Assembly: GCA_910588815.1 (NCBI GenBank) | Contig: CAJUQY010000036.1 | Coordinates: 1 to 33,158, forward strand | Length of the DNA stretch: 33,158 nt | Reading direction: 5' to 3' | Source of the DNA: an uncultured Lachnospiraceae bacterium | GTDB taxonomy: Bacteria > Bacillota > Clostridia > Lachnospirales > Lachnospiraceae | Part shown: positions 6,754 through 15,335 of the stretch, piece after piece | How positions within the stretch are numbered: position 1 is the stretch's first letter | Layout of the letters: the number at the start of each line of letters is the position of its first letter | Notes under the pieces: generated by a model | Seen by the model: the letters and a program-made list of their open reading frames with translations, nothing else | Database searches by the model: none | What the model was told of the DNA's origin: nothing | Program-made: the position numbers and the translations under genes

Positions 6754-8088
6754 ATGTCATATGTAGATGAGATGATCGAGAGAGCAGTTTACAAAAACCC
6801 CGGCGAGCCGGAATTCCATCAGGCCGTAAAAGAAGTGCTTGATTCCCTCCGTCCCGTCATTGACAGAGACGAAGAACATTACCGCAGAGATGCCATTTTG
6901 GAGCGTTTGACAGAACCGGACCGGGTAATCTCATTCCGCGTTCCCTGGATCAATGACAAAGGGCATGTGAAAGTAAATCGCGGTTACCGTGTACAATTTT
7001 CCAGCGCTATCGGACCTTACAAGGGAGGCCTCCGGTTCCACCCCTCCGTCAATCAGGGTATTGTGAAATTCCTTGGTTTTGAGCAGATTTTTAAAAATGC
7101 CCTGACCGGTCTCCCCATCGGCGGCGGCAAAGGCGGTTCTGATTTTGACCCTAAAGGAAAATCTGACCGGGAGGTCATGGCCTTCTGCCAGAGCTTTATG
7201 AGTGAACTGTACCGCCACATTGGCGCAAACATCGACGTTCCCGCCGGAGATATCGGTGTCGGCGGACGGGAAGTCGGCTACCTCTACGGTCAGTTCAAAA
7301 GACTGACGGGCCGCTATGAGGGTGTACTTACCGGAAAAGGCTTAACCTTCGGCGGCTCCCTTGTCCGGACGGAAGCAACCGGCTACGGCCTGGTGTACAT
7401 CACCGAGGAAATGCTTAGGGACCACGACATGACCATGAGCGGCAAGACGGTCGTTGTGTCCGGCTCCGGAAATGTGGCTACCTATGCCGTGGAGCGGGCG
7501 CAGCATTTCGGCGCGAAGGTCGTCGCCATGAGCGATTCCAACGGATATATTTATGATCCGAAAGGCATTCAGATCGACGTGGTCAAGGAGATCAAGGAAA
7601 AACGCAGAGGCCGGATCAAAGAATATCTGGATGCGGTTCCCACTGCTAAATATACAGAAGGCAAGGGCGTATGGTCCATTCCCTGTGATATCGCTCTGCC
7701 TTGCGCAACGCAGAACGAGCTGACTCTTGACGATATCAAAACATTGAAAGACAACGGCTGCTTCGCTGTTGCCGAAGGCGCAAACATGCCTGTGACCCAG
7801 GAAGCCACTGATTTTATTCTGGAAAATAAGATCCTGTTCCTTCCCGGCAAGGCTTCCAATGCCGGCGGCGTGACCACATCTGCTCTGGAAATGACTCAGA
7901 ACAGTGAGCGGGTCTACTGGTCCTTTGAAAAGACCGATTCCCGTCTGAAAGAAATCATGGTCAACATTTACGCTCAGATCAGCATGGCCGCCAAAGAATA
8001 CGGCGTAGAGGATAACTTTGTAATCGGCGCCAATATCGCCGCATTTAAAAAGGTCTCCGACGCCATGCATTCTCAGGGTGTTGTATAA
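6754..8088 (+). CDS. gdhA: Glutamate dehydrogenase, NADP-type hexameric class
   Basis: Interconverts glutamate with 2-oxoglutarate and ammonia in the cytoplasm. The 444 residues match the short hexameric class. Substrate-site blocks are PYKGGLRFHPSVN (about 88-100) and PIGGGKGGSDFDPKG (about 121-135, with the catalytic lysine), followed by DVPAGDIGVGGREVGY (about 162-177). The Rossmann loop is SGSGNVATYA, followed by ASN-like MSDSNGY, closer to E. coli GdhA (NADP) than to the GFGNVA type of clostridial NAD enzymes; coenzyme choice is inference. GAAAGGAATCTAAATT precedes the ATG. No convincing promoter lies between the repeat element and the gene, so expression may depend on read-through of the 6528-6577 hairpin. 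A strong terminator follows at 8171-8217. Confidence 0.96.
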   Translation: MSYVDEMIERAVYKNPGEPEFHQAVKEVLDSLRPVIDRDEEHYRRDAILERLTEPDRVISFRVPWINDKGHVKVNRGYRVQFSSAIGPYKGGLRFHPSVNQGIVKFLGFEQIFKNALTGLPIGGGKGGSDFDPKGKSDREVMAFCQSFMSELYRHIGANIDVPAGDIGVGGREVGYLYGQFKRLTGRYEGVLTGKGLTFGGSLVRTEATGYGLVYITEEMLRDHDMTMSGKTVVVSGSGNVATYAVERAQHFGAKVVAMSDSNGYIYDPKGIQIDVVKEIKEKRRGRIKEYLDAVPTAKYTEGKGVWSIPCDIALPCATQNELTLDDIKTLKDNGCFAVAEGANMPVTQEATDFILENKILFLPGKASNAGGVTTSALEMTQNSERVYWSFEKTDSRLKEIMVNIYAQISMAAKEYGVEDNFVIGANIAAFKKVSDAMHSQGVV

Positions 8089-8170
8089 AACAGATTTATA
8101 CACTTCCCATGATTGATCCTGCTTATAATACCCATAATAAGGTATTGTAACTATACACCCCCTATTGTAT

Positions 8171-8217
8171 TTTCAAACAAGAGAAGACGGCCCAAAGGCT
8201 GTCTTCTCTTGTTTTTG
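8171..8217 (+). terminator. Terminator after gdhA
   Basis: A 16-bp stem (8177-8192 with 8197-8212, one G-U pair) around a CAAA loop is followed by a T run. The flanking A run (CAAA) makes the structure symmetrical, so it could also stop minus-strand transcripts from the lipoprotein gene. Confidence 0.9.
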
Positions 8218-8321
8218 AAACATTTTTGTTTCTTTTTTATTTCTTGTATTTCTTTTCATCGTTCTATAATATATATTTTCAAAGAAACTTTTTTATTTCT
8301 TTTCTCCGCTTTTGTTTGCTT

Positions 8322-9047
8322 TTAAAGAGGCTTTGCTTTTTTTACTTCATCCGGAAGAACAATCCCGTCTAAATCATTGAATCCGTTGTAAATACAATTG
8401 ATCAGGAAACTGTCCATATCCTTCAACATTCCAAAGTCAATGGTGAGAGAAAGCGGAAGCTTCGTCCTGTTATCCTGATATAATGTCACAATCCCTTTGA
8501 CGTTTGCCTCGACGGCGCTGGCGCTGAGACCCGATGCCTTTATAACCTTTGCCATATTTTTTGCTGTAATCTCGCCTGTAATCACGGTACACGGCACCCC
8601 GTTCAGTTCTGTTTCTTCTCCGAGTTCCCATTCACTTCCCGAAGTCAGGAAGATCGTTCTTCCCAAATCTTCTTCGACAGGCTCATGCTCATATACAGAC
8701 CAGGCATTGCGCTCCTTCACATAGGAATACGCAAGATCCTCTTTCTGTTTGATCACATAGAGCTCCTGGGATGTCGATCTCTTTCCTTGAGTGACAGTCA
8801 GTACCGTATGGGAATCCATAGGTTCCTTCATCTGTTCAATATCCGTTTTCATCTCAATGGAGGATTCACCAACAGGAGTCCAGTCCACCGCAAGACTCAT
8901 TCGTACTGATGTGATCTCTTCCATAGCGGAAGTCATCTCCCCGACAGCTTTTTCACCGGGCGTCTCTTTTTTTCCACAGCCTGCCGCAAGAAAAATACTT
9001 AAAATCGCGGCACTGCCAAACAAAAGGTTTTTCCATGTCTTTTTCAT
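8322..9047 (-). CDS. Putative lipoprotein, LolA/LppX-like architecture
   Basis: The 241-residue exported protein has a classic lipoprotein signal: basic start MKKTWKNLLF, a hydrophobic core, and lipobox FLAAGC with the lipidated cysteine at C24. It is expected to be anchored on the outer face of the cytoplasmic membrane. The mature part is soluble and mostly beta-strand in pattern, with phrases such as ELNGVPCTVITGEIT and LPLSLTIDFG. These resemble the DUF6612/LppX-type lipoproteins of Firmicutes, although that link is from memory and not certain. GAAAGGGGACC precedes the ATG. It is a single gene with its own extended -10 promoter, divergent from the pucR fragment. Ligand unknown. Confidence 0.85.
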   Translation of the reverse strand: MKKTWKNLLFGSAAILSIFLAAGCGKKETPGEKAVGEMTSAMEEITSVRMSLAVDWTPVGESSIEMKTDIEQMKEPMDSHTVLTVTQGKRSTSQELYVIKQKEDLAYSYVKERNAWSVYEHEPVEEDLGRTIFLTSGSEWELGEETELNGVPCTVITGEITAKNMAKVIKASGLSASAVEANVKGIVTLYQDNRTKLPLSLTIDFGMLKDMDSFLINCIYNGFNDLDGIVLPDEVKKAKPL

Positions 9048-9111
9048 AATTCTGGTCCCCTTTCACCTGTTTCCTTGATTAATGTGTCGTGATTCTTTTC
9101 TTATAGTTAAA

Positions 9112-9117
9112 ATTATA
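9112..9117 (-). promoter_or_regulatory. Extended -10 promoter of the lipoprotein gene
   Basis: The minus strand reads TGTTATAAT, a perfect -10 with the extended TG. The -35 match is weak. Start point near 9105, giving a leader of about 58 nt. Confidence 0.6.
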
Positions 9118-9193
9118 ACATATTTTTTCTCTTTTGAACACCACATAAAAGATAATTTTGCAATTATTTTTCTCTTGTATCTTCATAATATGT

Positions 9194-9199
9194 TATGAT
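9194..9199 (+). promoter_or_regulatory. Possible extended -10 promoter of the pucR fragment
   Basis: TGTTATGAT (9191-9199) has the extended TG and five of six -10 bases; no good -35 is visible. It diverges from the lipoprotein promoter about 80 bases away. The 9048-9348 gap otherwise holds only AT-rich sequence. Confidence 0.4.
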
Positions 9200-9348
9200 A
9201 GAATTATAAAAAGATTTCTTTTGATTTTATATATAATTTTATGAAAATTTATAACAAAGGCACTTATAAAAAAAAGAGCTCTCTCACGGTAACCACTGTG
9301 ATGATTTTTTTTATAATAAAATCCATCAATTCGTACAGGAGTGATTCC

Positions 9349-9890
9349 ATGAAATTGTCCTCAGATATTTTATTTCAGGATCTGACAAAGCATTTTTCGC
9401 TGGTGACGGCGGGAAAAAAGCGAACGTCTCTTTCTCTGGAAGCGCCGATTTTCTATTATTCTGAAATGTCTTATGAAAACGACAGAGTATATATCGGGCG
9501 CATCGGGGAACTCCCGCCCCCTCCAAAAAACATCTCCTGCCAGATTATCTGCGTGGGGGGCCGTCTTCCCGCCTCCTGGAATGCGGGGAATTCCTGCGCC
9601 TTTTCCATTGTCTCGGAGGCGGATATTCTTTCTGTCTTTAATATTGTGCAGAATACCTTTCTGCGCTACGGCAAATGGAATTCAGAGCTGTATCACCTGC
9701 TGAACACCACAGCCAATCTGGAAGAGATGATCCGCTTAACCTCAAATATCCTCGGAAAATCCGTTTCCCTGGTCAATAACCAGCTGGAGATTGTGACCCA
9801 GGCTATTTCTGACGATGACAAATGGCATCCTGCCTCCTGGGAACACATGCTTCCCTCCAATGTGCGCATCTGGGCAGACACTCATAAACA
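9349..9890 (+). pseudogene. PucR-like transcriptional regulator, N-terminal fragment
   Basis: The reading frame starts at an ATG preceded by ACAGGAG (8-base spacing) and gives about 180 residues resembling the sensory N-terminal part of PucR/CdaR-type activators (MKLSSDILFQDLTK..., ...LLNTTANLEEMIRLTSNILGKSVSLVNNQLEIV, a GAF-like stretch). The C-terminal PucR helix-turn-helix is absent. Near 9890 the sense of the sequence jumps to the next gene's frame; the regulator's own frame runs on to a stop at 9981 through about 30 unrelated residues rich in Ser, Arg and Lys. This looks like a deletion joining two genes. An upstream ATG at 9241 is in frame but lacks a ribosome-binding site. Confidence 0.7.
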
Positions 9891-10529
9891 GAATATGAGC
9901 AGTGGGAGTGCTTCGGCCCGGTGGCCACGGAAAACCAGATCAAGTTCACCAAGGAAGAAGACTGTATCGATGAGTCCATGATGTTCAGGGAGGAAGCCGA
10001 TTATCTCTTCTCCAACGGTACCAACATGGAGAAGGATTGGAGATCCGCCTACCCCATGGTCACTATGTCCTACGGCGCCACCTATATCCTGCCCACGCTG
10101 GACGACCTGATTCGAGAGGGAACGCTGACGGATGAGCAGGTAGATTATGCCATCCACTGTCTCTGTGAGGCCGCCGGCAAGGCTACTTTTATTGATAATT
10201 TTGCAAAAGAGGGACTCCGGATGTGGCTGGGCGCTCCCCACAGCATCAGCGAGGACGACGGAAGGCTTATGGGCGGCTATCTGGAAATGTTCCTGCAAAG
10301 TCTCCATGCTGCTTATGAGGTTGAGGCCTTCAACGAAGAAGAATGTATTTATGTCATTGACCGAGCGGCCTTGGCCAATAATATGCCCAAGATGGTGGAT
10401 GCTTACCGCTGGTTCTGGTACGGTATGACCAAGAGTCTGGTCAATGCCCAGTGGTCTCTCTGGGAAGAGGGTTCTCCGGAAGGAAAGTTCCGGATTAAGA
10501 TTGCCAAAAAGATCGATAAATTCTGTTAA
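9888..10529 (+). pseudogene. 5'-truncated gene of unknown function (C-terminal 213 residues)
   Basis: The frame is open from a stop at 9885 and begins in mid-protein as EYEQWECFGPVATENQIKF, without a start codon that has a ribosome-binding site (GTG at 9921 is the first candidate and has none). The remainder is acidic, helical and rich in Trp, Tyr and Met, ending AYRWFWYGMTKSLVNAQWSL and then a basic tail. I do not recognise the family. The 5' part appears lost in the same event that removed the end of the pucR-like gene. It precedes the GcvT-like gene by 35 bases on the same strand, so the two probably belonged to one pathway. Confidence 0.65.
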
Positions 10530-10564
10530 TTCTCACAAGTTCACGGATGAAAGGAGTCGATGAT

Positions 10565-11602
10565 ATGAATTATCCATATCCGGTTATGTATAAGAATGTC
10601 TATAAGTATGATGATATGAAACGGGCGGAGCATATGGCAGTCCGCACAACGGTGGGCTGGTATCTCTGGACTCACCAGCTGGTGGAGGTTACCGGCCCGG
10701 ACTGTGTGGATTTTTTGGAATTTATATTTCCAAAGAATATCGGGAATCTCTCTCCCGGCCGGGAACGCTACACGACCATGCTGAACGAGCAGGGTGAGAT
10801 CATTGACGATGTGGTGGTATTTCGTATGGAAGAAAAGAAATTCTGGATTTCCACCCTGTTTCGCACGGACATGTTTCGATGGTTTGAAGCCCACAAAGAA
10901 TCCTTTGACGTTGGCTGGACGGATATCACGCCGCAGTGGGAAATGTATGCCGTACAAGGTCCGAAATCTCTGGAAACGATAAATGCCATTATAAAAATTC
11001 CTGTTAATAACATGAATTTTTTTGAGATCAGATCCAATGAAATCGACGGTGTCCCTGTCTATGTCAACCGGGCAGGCTATACCGGTGAAAAGTTTGGCTT
11101 TGAACTCTATTTCCCCAAGGCCGAAGCCCCTGCCATGGAGACGAAGCTTCGGGAACTGGCCAAATCTTTCGACGGCAGGGAGGTCACAGAATTCCAGGTC
11201 ATGGCCTGGACGCTCCCCTGTGAAGCGGGATTTTTCTATATGCGCGACCTGCGCCATACCAATCCCTTCGAGGTGGGCTTGGAGGGCGGCATCAACTGGG
11301 AGAAAAATTTCATCGGCAAGGAATCCCTCGCAAAAATCCGGGACGAAGGCCCCGCCCGCGAGGTGGTCGGCTTTACAGTCTCTGACGTGGACATCCATAT
11401 TAAGGGCCGCAACCTTGGGAATGAGGGAGAATTTGTCTACAAAGACGGAGAATATGTGGGCCGCTGTATGAAAATCTGTTACAGTTTTGTGAAGGATATC
11501 AACAACGGCACCATTATCTGCAAGAAGGGTTCCCTAAAGCCCGGCGACAAAGTCACCATGCACGGGCATGAAGCTCTGATCTGTGCACCGAAGTTTATTT
11601 AA
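10565..11602 (+). CDS. GcvT-like (aminomethyltransferase fold) folate-binding protein
   Basis: The 345-residue protein has the GcvT/T-protein fold, in which tetrahydrofolate accepts a one-carbon unit from a substrate. The folate-site block reads MLNEQGEIIDDVVVF (about 73-87), with the conserved aspartate pair; YTGEKFGFELYFP and the C-terminal GKESL and GRNLG segments also fit. No other glycine cleavage genes are nearby, so a role in a dedicated demethylation, as in DmdA- or LigM-type enzymes, is more likely than glycine cleavage. This is inference. The start at 10565 is chosen because AAAGGAG lies 8 bases before it; the earlier in-frame ATG at 10547 overlaps that site. The gene is intact although both neighbours are broken. 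Confidence 0.85.
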   Translation: MNYPYPVMYKNVYKYDDMKRAEHMAVRTTVGWYLWTHQLVEVTGPDCVDFLEFIFPKNIGNLSPGRERYTTMLNEQGEIIDDVVVFRMEEKKFWISTLFRTDMFRWFEAHKESFDVGWTDITPQWEMYAVQGPKSLETINAIIKIPVNNMNFFEIRSNEIDGVPVYVNRAGYTGEKFGFELYFPKAEAPAMETKLRELAKSFDGREVTEFQVMAWTLPCEAGFFYMRDLRHTNPFEVGLEGGINWEKNFIGKESLAKIRDEGPAREVVGFTVSDVDIHIKGRNLGNEGEFVYKDGEYVGRCMKICYSFVKDINNGTIICKKGSLKPGDKVTMHGHEALICAPKFI

Positions 11603-11629
11603 TTTTTAAAATGTCAGGAGGATTTCACT

Positions 11630-12270
11630 ATGGGTTTTGATCCGAAAGCAATTGCCGCCTCGATTATGCGGGGCTATGTCACAGACACACCTTCTCTTGA
11701 AGAGATGCTCTATGTGAAGGGAAAGGTTGCCATTGTCACCGGCGGAACCTCCGGCCTTGGGTTCTGTACGGCCCAGCGCCTGCTGCAGGGCGGGGCGAAA
11801 GTGGTGATCTCCGGTTCCACGGAGGAAAAAGGAAATAATGCCGTTGCACTTTTGAAGGAAGCCGGTTTCCCGGAAGTCACTTTCTGTAAGGCTGATCTTT
11901 GCAGTGAAGCGGAGGTGGAGGCTCTGGTGAAATTCACCGCCGACACCTACGGTTCTGTGGACATTCTGGTCACTTCCGGCGGCGCATGGAGCTTTGCCCA
12001 CATTTATGACCTGCCGGAAGAGGATTTTATGAAGACGGTCAACATTAATCTGGCAGGCGCTTATCGCTGTGCGAAGCATGTGAGCAAATGCTTCAGGTTG
12101 CAAAGCTGGATGCCGTACCCACTGCGGACTCTGTCGCCATGGTAATTTACGGCATGTGCACCCGCATGGCCGACGGTGTCACCGGTGAATGCATCGTCGC
12201 TGACAGCGGCATGATGCGCAATATTGTCTCCTACCAGCCGGCCATCGAGGAGTATCCGCCGAAGGCATAA
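11630..12270 (+). pseudogene. Short-chain dehydrogenase/reductase with internal deletion
   Basis: AGGAGG precedes the ATG. The first ~150 residues are a normal SDR cofactor domain: VTGGTSGLG (NAD(P)-binding), KADLCSEAEVE, and TSGGAW, which takes the place of NNAG, then NINLAGAYRCAKHVSK. The frame then changes near 12083-12092. Reading frame two continues with the SDR C-terminus (MLQVAKLDAVPTADSVAMVI... DGVTGECIVADSGMM) to a stop at 12268-12270. The central section with the YxxxK active site, roughly 90-110 residues, is missing. In the start's frame the product ends at 12145 after a short unrelated tail. The protein cannot be a working SDR as read. It lies 27 bases after the GcvT-like gene. 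Confidence 0.8.
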
Positions 12271-12271
12271 A

Positions 12272-12318
12272 AATTCGGGAAGGGGAGCCGAAATCATACG
12301 GCTCCCCTTCTCTTTGTT
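12272..12318 (+). terminator. Terminator between the SDR pseudogene and adhE, probably bidirectional
   Basis: A 12-bp perfect stem (12279-12290 with 12299-12310) surrounds an AAATCATA loop. On the plus strand TCTTTGTT follows; on the minus strand GAATTTTTA follows, so it can end adhE transcripts as well. Confidence 0.8.
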
Positions 12319-12389
12319 CAAGCGCATTCCTTTTTAGATTTTTTGCACTTCTTCCTTTTTTCTTTTGGATTCCTTTATGTCGGATTCCT

Positions 12390-15059
12390 TTATTTTCCGT
12401 AATAAGCCTTCAGGTAAATTTCCTTCAGTTCCCGCATCAACGGATATCTGGGATTGGCTCCGGTGCACTGGTCATCGAAGGCCTGTTCTACCATTTCGTC
12501 AAGGGTCGCCAGGAAGTCTTCCTCTTTAATTCCGTAATCGGCAATGGTCTTTTTGATTCCGATCTTCTCTTTGAGATCCTCCAAAGCCTGAATCAAATTC
12601 TCAAAGACTTCTTTGTCGTCTTTTCCGGTGATCCCGGCAAACCTGGCCGCCTCCACATAACGGTCAAAGGCGTGAGGATATTTGTACTGGGGGAAGGTTC
12701 CCATCTTCGCAGGAGCCTCCTCCGCATTGTAGCGGATCACATAGGTCAGAACCAGGGCATTGGCCACGCCGTGGGGAAGGTGATGGAAAGCTCCCAGCTT
12801 ATGGGCCAGGGAATGGTTCACACCCAGGAAGGCGTTGGCAAAGGCAAGCCCCGCCATGCAGGAAGCGTCCGCCATCTTCTCCCTTGCCTCCGAATCGTCC
12901 GCGCCGAATTCATAAGCCCTCGGCAGATAGGTGAACACATTTTTGATTGCCTTGAGTGCCAGGCCGTCTGTATAATCAGAGGCCATCACGGACACATAAG
13001 CTTCCAGAGCATGGGTCATCACGTCGATGCCGGAAGCGCTGGTGAGGCCCTTCGGCATGGTCATCATGTTGTCTGCATCCACGATCGCCATGTTTGGAAG
13101 CAGCTCATAGTCGGCCAAGGGCCATTTTTTCCCTGTGGTCTCGTCAGTGATAATGGCGAAGGGTGTCACCTCGGAACCGGTTCCTGCAGAGGTGGGGATT
13201 GCCACAAAGTAAGCTTTTTCACCCATCTTCGGGAAGGTATAGACTCTTTTCCGGATATCCATGAAGTCCATGGCCATATCCATGAAATCTACCTCAGGGT
13301 GCTCATACATCACCCACATGATCTTGGCCGCATCCATAGCGGAACCGCCGCCCAGGGCAATGATGGTATCCGGCTCAAAGCTCCTCATCATCTCAGCTCC
13401 CGCCTTGGCGCATTTTAACTTGGGATCCGGCTCCACGTCATAATAGCAGGTGTAAACGATGCCCATCTCATCCAGCTTATCTGTAATGGGCTTTGTATAA
13501 CCGTTTTTATAGAGGAAAGTATCTGTCACCAGGAATGCACGCTTTTTGTGCATGATAGTTCCCAGTTCATCTAGGGCTACCGGCATGCAGCCCTTCTTAA
13601 AATAAATTTTCTCCGGCGTTCTGAGCCACAGCATATTTTCTCTCCTCTCGGCAACAGTCTTGATGTTGATCAGCTCTCTCACTCCCACATTTTCCGACAC
13701 GGAATTCCCGCCCCAGGAACCACAGCCGAGGGTAAGAGAAGGCGTAAGGCGGAAGTTGTAAAGATCTCCGATCCCACCTTGGGAAGAAGGCGTGTTTACC
13801 AGGATCCGGCAGGTCTTCATAGCCGCCTGGTGCTTCGCCATCTTGTTCCGTCCGTCTTCCGTGGCCGCGTTCACATAAAGTACTGAAGTATGGCCATAGC
13901 CGCCGTCGGCAACCAGGCGCTCTGCCTTTGCCACCGCGTCGTCAAAATCCTTCGCCTTGTACATAGCCAGCACAGGGGAAAGCTTCTCATGGGCGAAAGG
14001 CTCCGAGACATCCACGGACTCCACCTCGCCGATAAGGATCTTCACGTCTGCCGGAACTTCGATCCCCGCCAGCTCTGCGATCACCGGAGCCGGCTGGCCG
14101 ACGATCTTCGCGTTGACTGTTCCCGCCTCTGTCAGGATGATGCCTCTCAGCTTGTTCATTTCTTCCTCATTCAGGAAGTAACATTTTCTCCTCTTGAATT
14201 CGGCACGGACTTCCTTGTAAACCTTTTCCAGCACGATCACCGACTGCTCCGACGCGCAGATCATTCCGTTGTCAAAGGTCTTGGAATGGATCACTGAGTT
14301 CACTGCCATCAACAGATCCGCCGTATCGTCAATGATGGCAGGCGTATTTCCGGGCCCCACGCCGAGGGCAGGCTTACCGGAAGAATAGGCCGCCTTCACC
14401 ATGCCGGGACCACCCGTCGCCAGGATAATGTCCGCGCCTTTCATCACCTCATTGGTAAGCTCCAGAGAAGGCACGTCGATCCAGGAAATAATTCCCTCCG
14501 GCGCACCGGCTTTCACTGCCGCGTCCAAAACCACCTTCGCCGCCGCAATAGTGCATGCCTTTGCACGGGGATGGGGAGAAATAATAATGGCATTTCTCGT
14601 CTTCAGCGCAATCAGCGTCTTGAAAATTGCCGTGGAGGTGGGATTTGTAGTTGGAATGACTGCCGCCACCAGCCCGATCGGTTCAGCGATACGCTTATAT
14701 CCGAAGGCCTTATCTTCTTCAATCACACCGCAGGTCTTCTCATTTTTAAACTTATTATATATGTATTCTGCCGCATAATGGTTTTTGATAACCTTATCTT
14801 CCACCACACCCATGCCGGTCTCTTCCACCGCCATCTTCGCGAGGGGAATCCTCTGATGATTGGCCGCCATAGCCGCCTCATAAAAAATCTTATCTACCTG
14901 CTCTTGGCTAAAGGAAGCGAAGACCTTTTGCGCCTCCCGCATCTTTTCCATTCTTGCCAGAAGCTTATCAACACTGTCAATAATTCCGTCCTGTACTCCT
15001 GTTGCCTGTACTGCTTCTTCTTTAATCTTTGCCGCCTTTGCTGTTTCTGTTTTTGCCAT
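12390..15059 (-). CDS. adhE: Bifunctional acetaldehyde-CoA / alcohol dehydrogenase
   Basis: Reduces acetyl-CoA to acetaldehyde and then to ethanol, reoxidising two NADH; it typically assembles into spirosomes in the cytoplasm. At 889 residues it is full length. The N-terminal half is a CoA-acylating aldehyde dehydrogenase with the catalytic cysteine in GMICASEQ (C268). A linker near 450-470 leads to the iron-dependent alcohol dehydrogenase, with GGGSAMDAAK and the metal-binding HSLAHKLGAFHHLPHG block. The N-terminus carries about 20 extra residues, rich in Lys, Ala and Gln, compared with E. coli. AGGAGGAAATT precedes the ATG. A consensus promoter and two Rex-like operators lie upstream. It is a single-gene unit. 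Confidence 0.97.
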   Translation of the reverse strand: MAKTETAKAAKIKEEAVQATGVQDGIIDSVDKLLARMEKMREAQKVFASFSQEQVDKIFYEAAMAANHQRIPLAKMAVEETGMGVVEDKVIKNHYAAEYIYNKFKNEKTCGVIEEDKAFGYKRIAEPIGLVAAVIPTTNPTSTAIFKTLIALKTRNAIIISPHPRAKACTIAAAKVVLDAAVKAGAPEGIISWIDVPSLELTNEVMKGADIILATGGPGMVKAAYSSGKPALGVGPGNTPAIIDDTADLLMAVNSVIHSKTFDNGMICASEQSVIVLEKVYKEVRAEFKRRKCYFLNEEEMNKLRGIILTEAGTVNAKIVGQPAPVIAELAGIEVPADVKILIGEVESVDVSEPFAHEKLSPVLAMYKAKDFDDAVAKAERLVADGGYGHTSVLYVNAATEDGRNKMAKHQAAMKTCRILVNTPSSQGGIGDLYNFRLTPSLTLGCGSWGGNSVSENVGVRELINIKTVAERRENMLWLRTPEKIYFKKGCMPVALDELGTIMHKKRAFLVTDTFLYKNGYTKPITDKLDEMGIVYTCYYDVEPDPKLKCAKAGAEMMRSFEPDTIIALGGGSAMDAAKIMWVMYEHPEVDFMDMAMDFMDIRKRVYTFPKMGEKAYFVAIPTSAGTGSEVTPFAIITDETTGKKWPLADYELLPNMAIVDADNMMTMPKGLTSASGIDVMTHALEAYVSVMASDYTDGLALKAIKNVFTYLPRAYEFGADDSEAREKMADASCMAGLAFANAFLGVNHSLAHKLGAFHHLPHGVANALVLTYVIRYNAEEAPAKMGTFPQYKYPHAFDRYVEAARFAGITGKDDKEVFENLIQALEDLKEKIGIKKTIADYGIKEEDFLATLDEMVEQAFDDQCTGANPRYPLMRELKEIYLKAYYGK

Positions 15060-15110
15060 AATTTCCTCCTACTGACTGTTGTCACGTTTTACAGTTGACG
15101 ATGTTGACAT

Positions 15111-15128
15111 TTGATAACTTATTAACAA
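15111..15128 (-). promoter_or_regulatory. Rex-type operator 1 of adhE
   Basis: TTGATAACTTATTAACAA differs at one position from the clostridial Rex consensus TTGTTAANNNNTTAACAA. It lies just downstream of the -10 box, covering the initial transcribed bases, so bound Rex would block initiation when NADH is low. Confidence 0.8.
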
Positions 15129-15137
15129 TCCTCTGGT

Positions 15138-15166
15138 ATTATACCTCTATGTTAATATTTTGTCAA
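15138..15166 (-). promoter_or_regulatory. Consensus promoter of adhE
   Basis: On the minus strand a perfect TTGACA (15161-15166) and a perfect TATAAT (15138-15143) are 17 bases apart. Start near 15131, with a leader of about 72 nt. Confidence 0.92.
15149..15166 (-). promoter_or_regulatory. Rex-like operator 2 overlapping the adhE -35 box
   Basis: The minus strand reads TTGACAAAATATTAACAT. It keeps TTG, AA and TTAACA of the Rex consensus (three mismatches) and includes the -35 hexamer. Weaker than operator 1, but its position fits co-repression. Confidence 0.5.
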
Positions 15167-15198
15167 TCCCTGTTTATTATTTTTTTATCCTTTCTTTT

Positions 15199-15281
15199 TT
15201 AAAAAAATCCTGCTGTTGTCTTTTCAAAAATGTTTTCTGATCTATTTATAGCCTGCATACATTTTTTCAGACCACAGCAAG
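15199..15281 (-). terminator. Probable terminator of parA-parB-DUF4446
   Basis: On the minus strand, a long imperfect stem pairs CTTGCTGTGGTCT (15281-15269) with AGACAACAGCAGG (15221-15209), followed by seven T. The loop is long (about 45 bases) and partly paired, so this is less certain than the others. Confidence 0.5.
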
Positions 15282-15335
15282 ATTTCATTATTCCTGGCTG
15301 CTTATATTTACTTTTTTTCTTGTTTTCCTATGCTC

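Noticed and set aside
6517..6770. Two short overlapping frames across the repeat element
   Set aside because: They translate the hairpin and the two repeat units and carry no supported start; the DNA structure explains the sequence better.
8113..8325. 70-codon frame after gdhA
   Set aside because: It covers the terminator and an AT-rich stretch and is almost all Phe, Ile and Ser without a ribosome-binding site.
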